5,878 nt of DNA from an uncultured Clostridium sp. Lineage in GTDB: Bacteria > Bacillota > Clostridia > Lachnospirales > Anaerotignaceae. Numbering within the stretch: the stretch's first letter is position 1; every line of letters begins with the position of its first letter. Shown here piece after piece: positions 1 to 5,878 of this stretch. The notes under the pieces were generated by a model. That model had not been told where the DNA came from. It saw nothing but the letters and a program-made list of their open reading frames with translations, and ran no database searches. A program made the translations under genes and the position numbers. Where the stretch lies: contig CAMXTM010000140.1 of NCBI GenBank assembly GCA_947246775.1, forward strand, positions 1-5,878, read 5' to 3'.

Positions 1-1304
1 AAGCAACATTGACAATACCAAAAGAGACAGTAGAAGGCGATATTACTGTAACAGCAACAGCTGGTGATGTAAAAGCAACAGCTACCGTAAAAGTAACTGT
101 AAAAACAGCTGAAACAGAAGTAAAAGTTACAGGAATAACAGTAAAAGCAAGTTCAGACACAATATTAGCTGATGGCAAAACACCTGTTACATTTAAAGAA
201 ACAGTAACACCAGATAACGCTACAGTAAAAGATGGCACTGAAACAGAAGAAGAAGTAGCTGCTGGTGATGATACATATAAATTTGACGAAACAACTAAAA
301 CATTGACAGTAGCAAGTGGCTCAAAAGTAACAAGCGTAACTGTAACTGCAACAACAAAAGAAACTGGCTCAACTGTAAAAGGCGACGCAACTGTAACAGT
401 AACAGCTGCACCAAAAGAAGAAGACGTTAAAAAAATAGTAGCAGAACTTCAAAAAGCATTGACAGTTGGTGGAACTGATGGAATTTCAGCAGCTGACGCA
501 AAAGAGGCTAGCAAAGTAAAAGAGGCTATTGAGGCAGCAGCTAAAGATGTAGCTGAAAAAACTAGTGGTTTAACTGATACAAATGGCTGGAGTGTAACAG
601 CTGAATTGGTTGATTTCCCAGCAAATGGATTAGAGGCTGGCACAGAAGCTAAAGTAAAAGTTAAATATACATTAAATAAAGGTGGTTCACCAGCAGCAGG
701 CGGTGACGCAACAACAATAGGACAGCAAGAAGTTACAGTAAAAGTAGCTGCTGTAGTGCCTGCTACAAGTGTTACAGTAACTGAAAAAGATGGTAAAAAC
801 ACTATTAAGAAAGGAGAGAGTTTGAATATGGTAGCAACGGTAGAACCAAAGAATGCAACAGACCAAACAGTAACATGGGATATTGATACAAATGCTAAAG
901 AAATAGCAGAAATTTCTCAAACAGGTGTATTAACTTTGAAGAGTGATGCAGTAATAATAGAAAATGTAAAAATTTCAGTAACAGCAACAGCAAACGGTGG
1001 TCAAAATGTAGTATCCGCTGCTTATGAAGTTACAGCACAACCTACAAATCCTCCTGCTGCTGATGATTTAACAATTGAAGCTACTGGCTTAACTGACGGC
1101 AAAATGGCTGTAGATGCTACTGATGTAACTTTGACTGTTAAAGATGGTACTACAACTATAACTGATGCAACTTGGTCTTATGACCCTGAGGGCGTTGTAA
1201 CTGTAGGTGCTGATGGTAAAGTTACTGCTACTAAAGCTGGTACTGTTACCGTTACTGCTACTAAAGGTGATAAATCTGGTACTATCGAAATTACCGTTGA
1301 ATAA
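1..1304 (+). CDS. Bacterial Ig-like (BIG2-type) repeat surface/secreted protein, C-terminal part (5' end outside window)
   Basis: The reading frame is open from the window edge (first full codon at 3) to TAA at 1302-1304. The TTG at 9 is an internal Leu codon with no ribosome binding site, so about 433 C-terminal residues are seen. Numbering from that TTG, the chain is a string of beta-rich, Thr/Val/Ala/Lys-rich modules: the end of one Ig-like domain (about 1-38), a second (about 39-134), a charged, probably helical segment with a following beta part (about 135-248), a BIG2-like domain (about 251-344, with KKGES, VEPKNATDQTVTW and TGVLT), and a last BIG2-like domain (about 353-431, with GADGKVTATKAGTVTVTAT). 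I saw no cysteine. It ends directly after the last domain, with no LPXTG motif, SLH domains or C-terminal membrane anchor, so attachment or secretion would depend on the missing N-terminal part. BIG2 domains occur in adhesins, S-layer proteins and polysaccharide-degrading enzymes, so the specific function is unknown. Codon use changes sharply near nt 1050 (see findings). Confidence 0.85.
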   Translation, partial: ATLTIPKETVEGDITVTATAGDVKATATVKVTVKTAETEVKVTGITVKASSDTILADGKTPVTFKETVTPDNATVKDGTETEEEVAAGDDTYKFDETTKTLTVASGSKVTSVTVTATTKETGSTVKGDATVTVTAAPKEEDVKKIVAELQKALTVGGTDGISAADAKEASKVKEAIEAAAKDVAEKTSGLTDTNGWSVTAELVDFPANGLEAGTEAKVKVKYTLNKGGSPAAGGDATTIGQQEVTVKVAAVVPATSVTVTEKDGKNTIKKGESLNMVATVEPKNATDQTVTWDIDTNAKEIAEISQTGVLTLKSDAVIIENVKISVTATANGGQNVVSAAYEVTAQPTNPPAADDLTIEATGLTDGKMAVDATDVTLTVKDGTTTITDATWSYDPEGVVTVGADGKVTATKAGTVTVTATKGDKSGTIEITVE

Positions 1305-1404
1305 AAAGCAAAACAGATATCGAATTTACTTAAAATCCTTAATATAATAAACGAATGAGCAAAAAACATTTGTCCCAAAAGAGGTTATAAAAATCGTACG
1401 GAAA

Positions 1405-1438
1405 GCCTGTGCGTTAACTCGTCCCTAGCGGCGCAGGC
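1405..1438. other. GC-rich hairpin of unknown role in the convergent intergenic region
   Basis: Bases 1405-1412 (GCCTGTGC) can pair with 1431-1438 (GCGCAGGC) in an 8-bp stem with one G-U wobble, closing an 18-base loop that contains the palindrome GTTAAC. It is a GC-rich island in AT-rich surroundings and lies directly before the terminator hairpin at 1439-1470. On the + strand it has no U-tract of its own. TCCCT (1422-1426) in the loop could instead pair with AGGGA (1444-1448) in the next hairpin, so two exclusive folds are possible. It might be part of a 3' UTR or small RNA, a REP-like palindrome, or a chance structure. It does not match any riboswitch class I could recall in detail. Confidence 0.35.
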
Positions 1439-1470
1439 AAAAAAGGGAGTATCTAGCGATACTCCCTTTT
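1439..1470. terminator. Intrinsic terminator hairpin, perfect 13-bp stem, bidirectional
   Basis: AAAAGGGAGTATC (1441-1453) and GATACTCCCTTTT (1458-1470) form a perfect 13-bp stem around the loop TAGC. On the + strand the U-run is short (TTTT, then ATAT). On the - strand the stem is followed by six U residues (complement of 1439-1444), so it looks better as a backup terminator for the purL unit. It could also contribute to ending the Ig-like gene, whose stop codon is 134 bases upstream. Confidence 0.75.
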
Positions 1471-1476
1471 ATATGC

Positions 1477-1512
1477 AAAAAGACATTCCAAAAAGCTGGA
1501 ATGTCTTTTTTT
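1477..1512. terminator. Intrinsic terminator shared by convergent genes
   Basis: AGACATTCCA (1481-1490) pairs with TGGAATGTCT (1497-1506) around the loop AAAAGC. The flanking A and T runs can extend the stem by four A-T pairs. On the + strand it is followed by a T run to 1512, and on the - strand by a U run from the complement of 1477-1481. It starts only three bases past the stop codon of the 34-codon ORF on the - strand, so it is the primary terminator of the purL-microprotein transcript. For the Ig-like gene it is the second of two tandem terminators. Confidence 0.85.
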
Positions 1513-1515
1513 ACA

Positions 1516-1620
1516 TTAATATTCGATTGGTTTGATGTTTAAGTCAATGATAGACATCGTTAAAAGCGCTGCGGACACCGCTAAGCATACCGCACTCAAG
1601 ACTAATTTTGTCACTTTCAT
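1516..1620 (-). CDS. Putative 34-residue single-pass membrane microprotein, coupled to purL
   Basis: ATG at 1620 opens a 34-codon frame ending in TAA at 1516-1518. Residues 2-5 (KVTK) are polar and positively charged. Residues 6-25 (LVLSAVCLAVSAALLTMSII) form one uninterrupted hydrophobic stretch of transmembrane length, followed by the short polar tail DLNIKPIEY. This fits a one-helix membrane peptide or an uncleaved signal anchor. The single Cys (residue 12) lacks a good lipobox. A strong AAGGGGGG ribosome binding site (1628-1635) sits 7 bases before the ATG and overlaps the purL stop codon, and a terminator follows three bases after the ORF stop. This arrangement supports translation and co-transcription with purL. 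I do not recognise the family and assign no function. The ORF could be fortuitous because of its length, but the binding site, hydropathy pattern and exact fit before the terminator argue against that. Confidence 0.68.
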   Translation of the reverse strand: MKVTKLVLSAVCLAVSAALLTMSIIDLNIKPIEY

Positions 1621-1627
1621 TGGTTTT

Positions 1628-1635
1628 CCCCCCTT
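1628..1635 (-). promoter_or_regulatory. Ribosome binding site of the 34-codon ORF, overlapping the purL stop
   Basis: On the - strand the purL stop TAA (1636-1634) runs straight into six G residues, giving AAGGGGGG, followed by AAAACCA (1627-1621) and ATG at 1620. The 7-base spacing is optimal. Ribosomes finishing purL would uncover or directly reach this site, which suggests translational coupling. Confidence 0.7.
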
Positions 1636-4600
1636 ATTTAAAATAATTTACGCCAGAAAGAAATAGTTTTTGGTCTTTTTCGCCTACTACATTTTTGTAA
1701 AGACCAGCGCCAATTCTTTCAGAGTGACCCATTTTGCCAAAAACCCTGCCATCTGGGCTGGTAATGCCCTCTATGGCGAGCATAGAGCCGTTTGGATTGT
1801 AGCGAATATCGTATGTTGGATTGCCTGATGGGTCTACATATTGCGTTGCAATCTGTCCATTTGCGGCAAGCGTATCAAGCACAGGCTGTGGCGCAATAAA
1901 TCTGCCCTCACCATGTGATACAGGTATAGTATAAATATCATCTGTCTCTACGCCCCAAAGCCATGGAGATAGGTTAGATGTAATTTTAGTATCTACAAGG
2001 CAAGAAATATGTCTGCCAATTTGATTGTAAGTGAGCGTTGGGCTGTTTTCGTCAATGTCTCTGATTTCGCCGTAAGGCACTAAACCAAGTTTGACAAGCG
2101 CCTGAAAACCGTTACATATGCCCAGCATCAGACCATCACGAACTTGCAGTAAATCCATAACAGCATCTTTTATGATAGGATTTCTAAAAGTTGCCGCAAT
2201 AAATTTTCCAGAACCCTCTGGTTCATCTCCTGCGCTAAATCCTCCTGGAAGCATAATCATCTGCGCATTGCGAATCATTTTTTTCATTTTAGAAATACTT
2301 TGCTCTAAGGCACTCACAGAAAGGTTTGCTATCACAAGCGTTTCTACCTCAGCTCCTGCTTTTTCAAAAGCTCTTTTGGTATCATATTCGCAATTTGTAC
2401 CAGGGAAAACAGGAATAAACACACGTGGTTTTGCAATACCATGCCCATGCGTTACTTTTTGGCTTACAGTATAACTTGGCACAGAAATTGCTTCTTTTTT
2501 GCTTTGTTTTGTCTTTGTAGGGTAAACACTTTCTAGCGGACTTTGCCAAACTGATGCTGCCTGTTTAATATCAATTTCTATATTGCCATAGGTAATAACA
2601 GGTTTTGCTATAGTTTCTCCCAATACAATCGCATCTGCACCCTTAAAATCAAATACTTTGGCATTTGCCAATTCTAGTACAAAAGAACCATATTCTGGCA
2701 AAAAGAAATCTCTTTGCTGTAATTCGTCATTTAGTTCTACTCCTATAAAATTACCAAATGCCATTTTACTAATTGCTTCAGCAATACCACCACTTCTAAC
2801 TGTATGAGCAGAAACACAAATGCCTTTTTGGATATAGTCATGAACCAATTCAAATATTTTTTTCAAATAATCATAGTCTGGTAAATGGTTTTCGTCCAAT
2901 CTTGCGGGCAAAAATACTACTTTATTGCCTGCTTTTTTAAATTCTGGTGAAATAATGCCCTTTACATTTTCATAGTCCACAGCAAAAGAAACTAATGTTG
3001 GTGGCACTGTCATATCTTCAAATGTGCCAGACATACTATCTTTACCGCCAATTGCTGCAACGCCCATTTCCATCTGTGCTTTAAATGCACCAATCAATGC
3101 TGCAAATGGTTTTCCCCATTTTTCTGGGTTAGTTCCCAATCTTTCAAAATACTCTTGGAAAGTCAATCTTGCCTTTTTATAGTCGCCACCTGCGGCAACA
3201 ATTTTAGCAAGGGATTCTACTACCGCAAATACTGCCCCATGGAATGGACTCCATTTGGCAATTTCTGGATAATAGCCAAAGCTCATCATAGTCGCTGTAG
3301 TTGTTTCTCCCTCAAGCATAGGCACTTTTGCTACCATTGCTTCTGGTGGTGTGAGCTGATTTTTACCGCCAAAAGGCATCAATACCGTACCTGCGCCTAT
3401 TGTAGAGTCAAAACGTTCTACAAGTCCTTTTTGTCCTGCTACATTTAATTTTTGCAAGTTATCAAGCCATGCTTGTTTCAAATCTTGCTCTATGATATTT
3501 TCAGAAACCGATGTCTTTTTAAAGAAATTGTCTCTTGTAGGCATTTTTACAACAACATCAGTCATTTGTGTTGCGCCGTTTGTGTCCAAAAAGTCCCTTG
3601 AAATATTGACAATATCTTTGCCACGCCAGTTCATAATTAAACGTCTATTATCTGTGACAACAGCAACTTCTGTTGCTTCTAAATTTTCTTCCAAAGCATA
3701 TTGTACAAATTTTTGTACATTTTCTTTTGCCACAACAACAGCCATTCTTTCCTGTGATTCTGATATAGCAAGTTCTGTACCATCTAAACCATCATATTTT
3801 TTAGGTACTGCGTCTAAATTGATTGTTAAGCCCTCAGCAAGCTCACCAATGGCAACAGAAACACCGCCTGCGCCAAAATCATTACATCTTTTAATCATTT
3901 TGCTAACATCTGGATTACGGAACAATCTTTGTAATTTTCTTTCTGTAGGAGGATTTCCTTTTTGTACTTCTGCACCACAAGTTTCTATAGAAGAAATAGT
4001 ATGCTCTTTAGAAGAACCTGTTGCACCACCGCAACCATCACGTCCTGTTCTTCCGCCTACTAATATAATAATGTCACCTGATTGTGGTACTTCTCTTACC
4101 ACATTCTCTTTTTTTGCTGCACCAATAACCGCACCAATTTCCATTCTTTTTGCTACAAATCCAGCGTCATATATTTCTGCAACTTGTCCTGTAGCAAGTC
4201 CAATTTGATTACCATAGGAACTGTAGCCCTTTGCCGCTTCTGTTACAATTTTAATTTGAGGTAATTTTCCTGCAATGGTATCAGATACTTTCACAGTTGG
4301 GTCGCCTGCTCCTGTGACTCTCATTGCCTGATAAACATAAGAACGTCCTGACAATGGGTCACGTATTGCGCCACCTAAACAAGTTGCTGCGCCACCAAAA
4401 GGTTCTATTTCTGTTGGATGATTGTGTGTTTCATTTTTAAACATAATCAACCAGTCCTCTGTTTTACCATCTACATCTACTGGTACAACAATAGAACAAG
4501 CGTTAATTTCTTCAGATTGGTCTAAATCGTTTAGTAATCCTTTTTTTCTGAGCGCTTTCATACCTAAAACAGCAATATCCATTAAATTAACATCTCTTTG

Positions 4601-5410
4601 CTGTTCTTTTTCGCCATACACTTCTTTTCTTTCTGACTGATATAAATGGTATGCCTTTTGAAAAGGCGATTTGTATTTTCCATCTTCAAACTCTACATTT
4701 TGTATTTTTGTTTGGAATGTAGTGTGTCTACAGTGGTCAGACCAGTAAGTGTCAATGACTCTAATTTCTGTTACAGAAGGATTTCTATGTTCTGTATCTC
4801 TAAAATATTGTTGACAAAATGCAAAATCTTCTTTACTCATTGCTGTGGATAGCTCTTGGCGAAGTTGCTCCAATTCCTCTGCTGTTTTGTCAATAAAGCC
4901 CTCAAAACTTTTTACATCTTCTGGTACTTCTGTTTCTAGCTGTAAGCTATTTGGTCTTTCAAGAGATGCCTCTCTACTGTCAACAGGATTGATACAATAT
5001 CCCTTTATTTTTTGCAATTCTTGTTGTGAAATCGTTCCTTTTAATGCAAACACTTTTGCTACTGCAATAACAGGTTTTTCTGTCTGTGAAATAAGCTGAA
5101 CACATTGCATAGCAGAATCTGCCCTTTGGTCATATTGTCCTGGCAAAAATTCTGTTGCAAAAACAATTTCGTCTTCTGAAAAAGGTGCTTCTTCTTCATA
5201 AACATAGTCTACTGGAGGTTCTGAAAAAATCGTATTTTTTGCAGTCTGATAGTCTTTTTCACTAATTCCCTCTACATCATAGCGTTGTAGTATCCTTAGA
5301 GAAACTAAACCAGATATTGCTAGATTTTCTTTTAAATCCTCCAAAATATGTTGTGCTTCTACATCACAGCCCGCTTTTTTTTCTACATACAGACGTTTTA
5401 TCTCTCCCAT
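1634..5410 (-). CDS. purL: Phosphoribosylformylglycinamidine synthase, single-chain PurL-PurQ fusion
   Basis: This cytosolic enzyme makes FGAM from FGAR, ATP and glutamine in purine synthesis. The 1258-residue chain matches the long Firmicutes-type form, in which PurS-, PurL- and PurQ-like parts are fused. Visible regions are: a PurS-like N-terminus (about 1-150); a linker domain (about 170-232) ending in TYWSDHCRHTTF (221-232); a first AIRS-type ATP-grasp-unrelated synthetase half with KNETHNHPTEIEPFGG (325-340), GGATGSSKEH (461-470) and DFGAGG (511-516); a second half with AIGGKDSMSG (786-795) and RSGGIAEAI (872-880); and a class I glutamine amidotransferase domain (about 995-1258). The amidotransferase has the oxyanion-strand PGG (1055-1057), nucleophile Cys1099 in LGICNGFQ, and His1229/Glu1231 in GHSER, so the catalytic triad is complete. 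Start choice: ATG at 5410 has AAAGGGA 8 bases upstream, whereas the in-frame GTG at 5437 has no good site and would add nine residues. No frameshift is seen. The gene stands apart from other pur genes in this window and has its own promoter. Confidence 0.97.
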   Translation of the reverse strand: MGEIKRLYVEKKAGCDVEAQHILEDLKENLAISGLVSLRILQRYDVEGISEKDYQTAKNTIFSEPPVDYVYEEEAPFSEDEIVFATEFLPGQYDQRADSAMQCVQLISQTEKPVIAVAKVFALKGTISQQELQKIKGYCINPVDSREASLERPNSLQLETEVPEDVKSFEGFIDKTAEELEQLRQELSTAMSKEDFAFCQQYFRDTEHRNPSVTEIRVIDTYWSDHCRHTTFQTKIQNVEFEDGKYKSPFQKAYHLYQSERKEVYGEKEQQRDVNLMDIAVLGMKALRKKGLLNDLDQSEEINACSIVVPVDVDGKTEDWLIMFKNETHNHPTEIEPFGGAATCLGGAIRDPLSGRSYVYQAMRVTGAGDPTVKVSDTIAGKLPQIKIVTEAAKGYSSYGNQIGLATGQVAEIYDAGFVAKRMEIGAVIGAAKKENVVREVPQSGDIIILVGGRTGRDGCGGATGSSKEHTISSIETCGAEVQKGNPPTERKLQRLFRNPDVSKMIKRCNDFGAGGVSVAIGELAEGLTINLDAVPKKYDGLDGTELAISESQERMAVVVAKENVQKFVQYALEENLEATEVAVVTDNRRLIMNWRGKDIVNISRDFLDTNGATQMTDVVVKMPTRDNFFKKTSVSENIIEQDLKQAWLDNLQKLNVAGQKGLVERFDSTIGAGTVLMPFGGKNQLTPPEAMVAKVPMLEGETTTATMMSFGYYPEIAKWSPFHGAVFAVVESLAKIVAAGGDYKKARLTFQEYFERLGTNPEKWGKPFAALIGAFKAQMEMGVAAIGGKDSMSGTFEDMTVPPTLVSFAVDYENVKGIISPEFKKAGNKVVFLPARLDENHLPDYDYLKKIFELVHDYIQKGICVSAHTVRSGGIAEAISKMAFGNFIGVELNDELQQRDFFLPEYGSFVLELANAKVFDFKGADAIVLGETIAKPVITYGNIEIDIKQAASVWQSPLESVYPTKTKQSKKEAISVPSYTVSQKVTHGHGIAKPRVFIPVFPGTNCEYDTKRAFEKAGAEVETLVIANLSVSALEQSISKMKKMIRNAQMIMLPGGFSAGDEPEGSGKFIAATFRNPIIKDAVMDLLQVRDGLMLGICNGFQALVKLGLVPYGEIRDIDENSPTLTYNQIGRHISCLVDTKITSNLSPWLWGVETDDIYTIPVSHGEGRFIAPQPVLDTLAANGQIATQYVDPSGNPTYDIRYNPNGSMLAIEGITSPDGRVFGKMGHSERIGAGLYKNVVGEKDQKLFLSGVNYFK

Positions 5411-5418
5411 ATTTGTAA

Positions 5419-5425
5419 TCCCTTT
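5419..5425 (-). promoter_or_regulatory. Ribosome binding site that fixes the purL start
   Basis: The - strand reads AAAGGGA, then 8 bases, then ATG at 5410. This supports the ATG over the in-frame GTG at 5437, which is preceded only by an AT-rich stretch. Confidence 0.75.
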
Positions 5426-5454
5426 CGTTATATTCACACTTTATTTGTAATACT

Positions 5455-5488
5455 GCCGAAAAAATTTGCATTTTGTTTTTTTATCGGC
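5455..5488 (-). other. Possible 5' leader hairpin of the purL transcript
   Basis: On the - strand GCCGA (5488-5484) can pair with TCGGC (5459-5455), and adjoining A and U runs can lengthen the stem past one bulged base. From the predicted purL start of transcription (about 5493) this hairpin would sit at the very 5' end of the mRNA. No U-run follows it, so it is not a terminator on this strand. It may protect the RNA end or be a chance structure. I could not match the leader to the purine (G-box) riboswitch, and saw no convincing PurR box. Confidence 0.35.
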
Positions 5489-5492
5489 TCTA

Positions 5493-5522
5493 TTGTAATA
5501 TTGTACCATGTTATGATATACT
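5493..5522 (+). promoter_or_regulatory. Predicted promoter of the zinc-ribbon gene
   Basis: TTGTAA (5493-5498) and TATACT (5517-5522) are separated by 18 bases, and TG at 5514-5515 gives an extended -10 (TGaTATACT). Transcription would start near 5529, about 40 bases before the ATG at 5571. The elements lie on top of the oppositely oriented purL promoter. Confidence 0.55.
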
Positions 5523-5528
5523 TGTAAA
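5500..5528 (-). promoter_or_regulatory. Predicted SigA-type promoter of purL
   Basis: On the - strand TTTACA (5528-5523) and TACAAT (5505-5500) are separated by exactly 17 bases, and TGG just before the -10 gives an extended -10 element. The transcript would start near 5493, leaving a leader of about 80 bases before the purL ATG. This is the best promoter-like match seen in the intergenic region. Confidence 0.7.
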
Positions 5529-5556
5529 AGGATTTTTGACAAAATGATTTTATAAC

Positions 5557-5561
5557 AGGAG
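5557..5561 (+). promoter_or_regulatory. Ribosome binding site of the zinc-ribbon gene
   Basis: AGGAG lies 9 bases before ATG at 5571, a typical Firmicutes arrangement. It supports the chosen start of the partial gene that runs off the window. Confidence 0.75.
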
Positions 5562-5570
5562 TTGATATTG

Positions 5571-5878
5571 ATGTTATTTTTGTGGAGTATCGGTAGCAAA
5601 AATCAAAGTATCCTTTCTCAAGTAGGCGTTTGTAAAAATTGTGAAAGTATGGCTCACATTGAAGTATTTTATACTTATCATTATTTTAGCTTATTTTTTA
5701 TTCCTTTATTCAAATGGGGCAAAAAATATTATGCACAATGTAGTCGCTGTGGTGCTATTTATAATTTGCCAAATGAACTAGGAAAAGACATTAAAAAGGG
5801 GGTTGTTTCCTCTGTTAGTGACAACGATATAGAATATGTCAAAGGTTCTTCTATAAAAGAAAATAATTATTGTACTTA
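5571..5878 (+). CDS. Small zinc-ribbon domain protein, N-terminal part (3' end outside window)
   Basis: The frame runs from ATG at 5571 to the window edge with no stop, giving 102 complete codons. Two CxxC knuckles, Cys21-Lys-Asn-Cys24 and Cys57-Ser-Arg-Cys60, would form one zinc ribbon. Between them is an aromatic, hydrophobic stretch (VFYTYHYFSLFFIPLFKWG, about 32-50). This layout (a short MLF-SIGSK start, first CxxC, aromatic stretch with IPLFKWGKKYY, second CxxC, then a polar tail) resembles the small zinc-ribbon proteins common in Firmicutes and annotated only as zinc-ribbon family. The hydrophobic stretch might contact a membrane but is interrupted by tyrosines and a proline, so a true transmembrane helix is uncertain. 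A further Cys at 101, just before the edge, could begin a C-terminal CxxC. No biochemical role is known to me. The gene is divergent from purL, has its own ribosome binding site, and shares an overlapping promoter region. Confidence 0.82.
   Translation, partial: MLFLWSIGSKNQSILSQVGVCKNCESMAHIEVFYTYHYFSLFFIPLFKWGKKYYAQCSRCGAIYNLPNELGKDIKKGVVSSVSDNDIEYVKGSSIKENNYCT

Noticed and set aside
9..11. TTG at 9 as the start codon of the Ig-like protein
   Set aside because: The frame is open upstream to the window edge, there is no ribosome binding site, and it falls within an Ig-like domain.
449..920. - strand open frames opposite the Ig-like gene (449-802 and 687-920) and a third at 1178-1378
   Set aside because: These are by-products of repetitive Thr/Val/Ala codons on the other strand. 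The third runs from the intergenic region into the Ig-like gene, has no binding site, and reads as antisense repeat sequence.
1..1304. Short-period DNA repeats (GTAACAGC-like) considered as a CRISPR or tandem repeat array
   Set aside because: The repeats are irregular, stay in one coding frame, and are explained by Thr/Val/Ala-rich beta strands. There are no constant repeats with unique spacers.
3492..4208. Long + strand open frame of 238 codons opposite purL, plus other + strand frames at 2118-2474, 3155-3448, 4082-4264, 4422-4640, 4646-4852 and 4845-5099
   Set aside because: All lie antisense to the intact, well-conserved purL. They have no ribosome binding sites or recognisable protein features, and their Ser/Thr/Phe/Cys-rich composition is what antisense reading of this gene would give.
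5411..5437. In-frame GTG at 5437 as the purL start, adding nine residues
   Set aside because: It lacks a well-placed ribosome binding site. The ATG at 5410 has AAAGGGA at 8 bases and begins the conserved MGEIKRLYVEK-type N-terminus.
5536..5541. Perfect TTGACA -35 hexamer before the zinc-ribbon gene
   Set aside because: No -10 hexamer is found 16-18 bases downstream. The nearest, TATAAC at 5551, is only 9 bases away and the correct position falls on the ribosome binding site.

Overview
The window looks like chromosomal DNA from a low-GC Gram-positive bacterium, most likely an anaerobic member of the Clostridia. The evidence is the AT-rich base composition, strong AGGAG- and GGGG-type ribosome binding sites, U-tailed intrinsic terminators, a Firmicutes-type single-chain FGAM synthase (PurL fused to PurQ), and a secreted protein built of bacterial Ig-like (BIG2) domains. 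The genus cannot be fixed from the sequence alone.

Layout. (1) Positions 1-1304, + strand: the 3' part of a gene for a large Thr/Val-rich Ig-like surface or secreted protein. Its 5' end lies outside the window. (2) Positions 1305-1515: a convergent intergenic region with a GC-rich hairpin (1405-1438) and two hairpin terminators (1439-1470 and 1477-1512) that can work for both strands. (3) Positions 1516-1620, - strand: a 34-codon ORF for a putative single-pass membrane microprotein. Its ribosome binding site overlaps the purL stop codon. (4) Positions 1634-5410, - strand: an intact 1258-residue phosphoribosylformylglycinamidine synthase (step 4 of purine synthesis), filling most of the window. 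(5) Positions 5411-5570: a compact divergent control region in which the purL promoter and the promoter of the next gene overlap almost completely. (6) From 5571 to the window end, + strand: the 5' part of a small zinc-ribbon protein gene.

How the genes relate. purL appears to be transcribed from its own extended -10 promoter through a leader of about 80 nt, co-transcribed with the microprotein ORF, and ended by the hairpin directly after that ORF. The Ig-like gene converges on this unit and shares its terminators. The zinc-ribbon gene diverges from it. Apart from the possible purL-microprotein coupling, no functional link between the genes is evident. No mobile element, CRISPR array, tRNA or rRNA was recognised. 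The less ordinary items are the coupled microprotein, a sharp synonymous-codon switch inside the Ig-like gene, the GC-rich structured element beside the terminators, and the overlapping divergent promoters. I did not see a clearly new multi-gene system.
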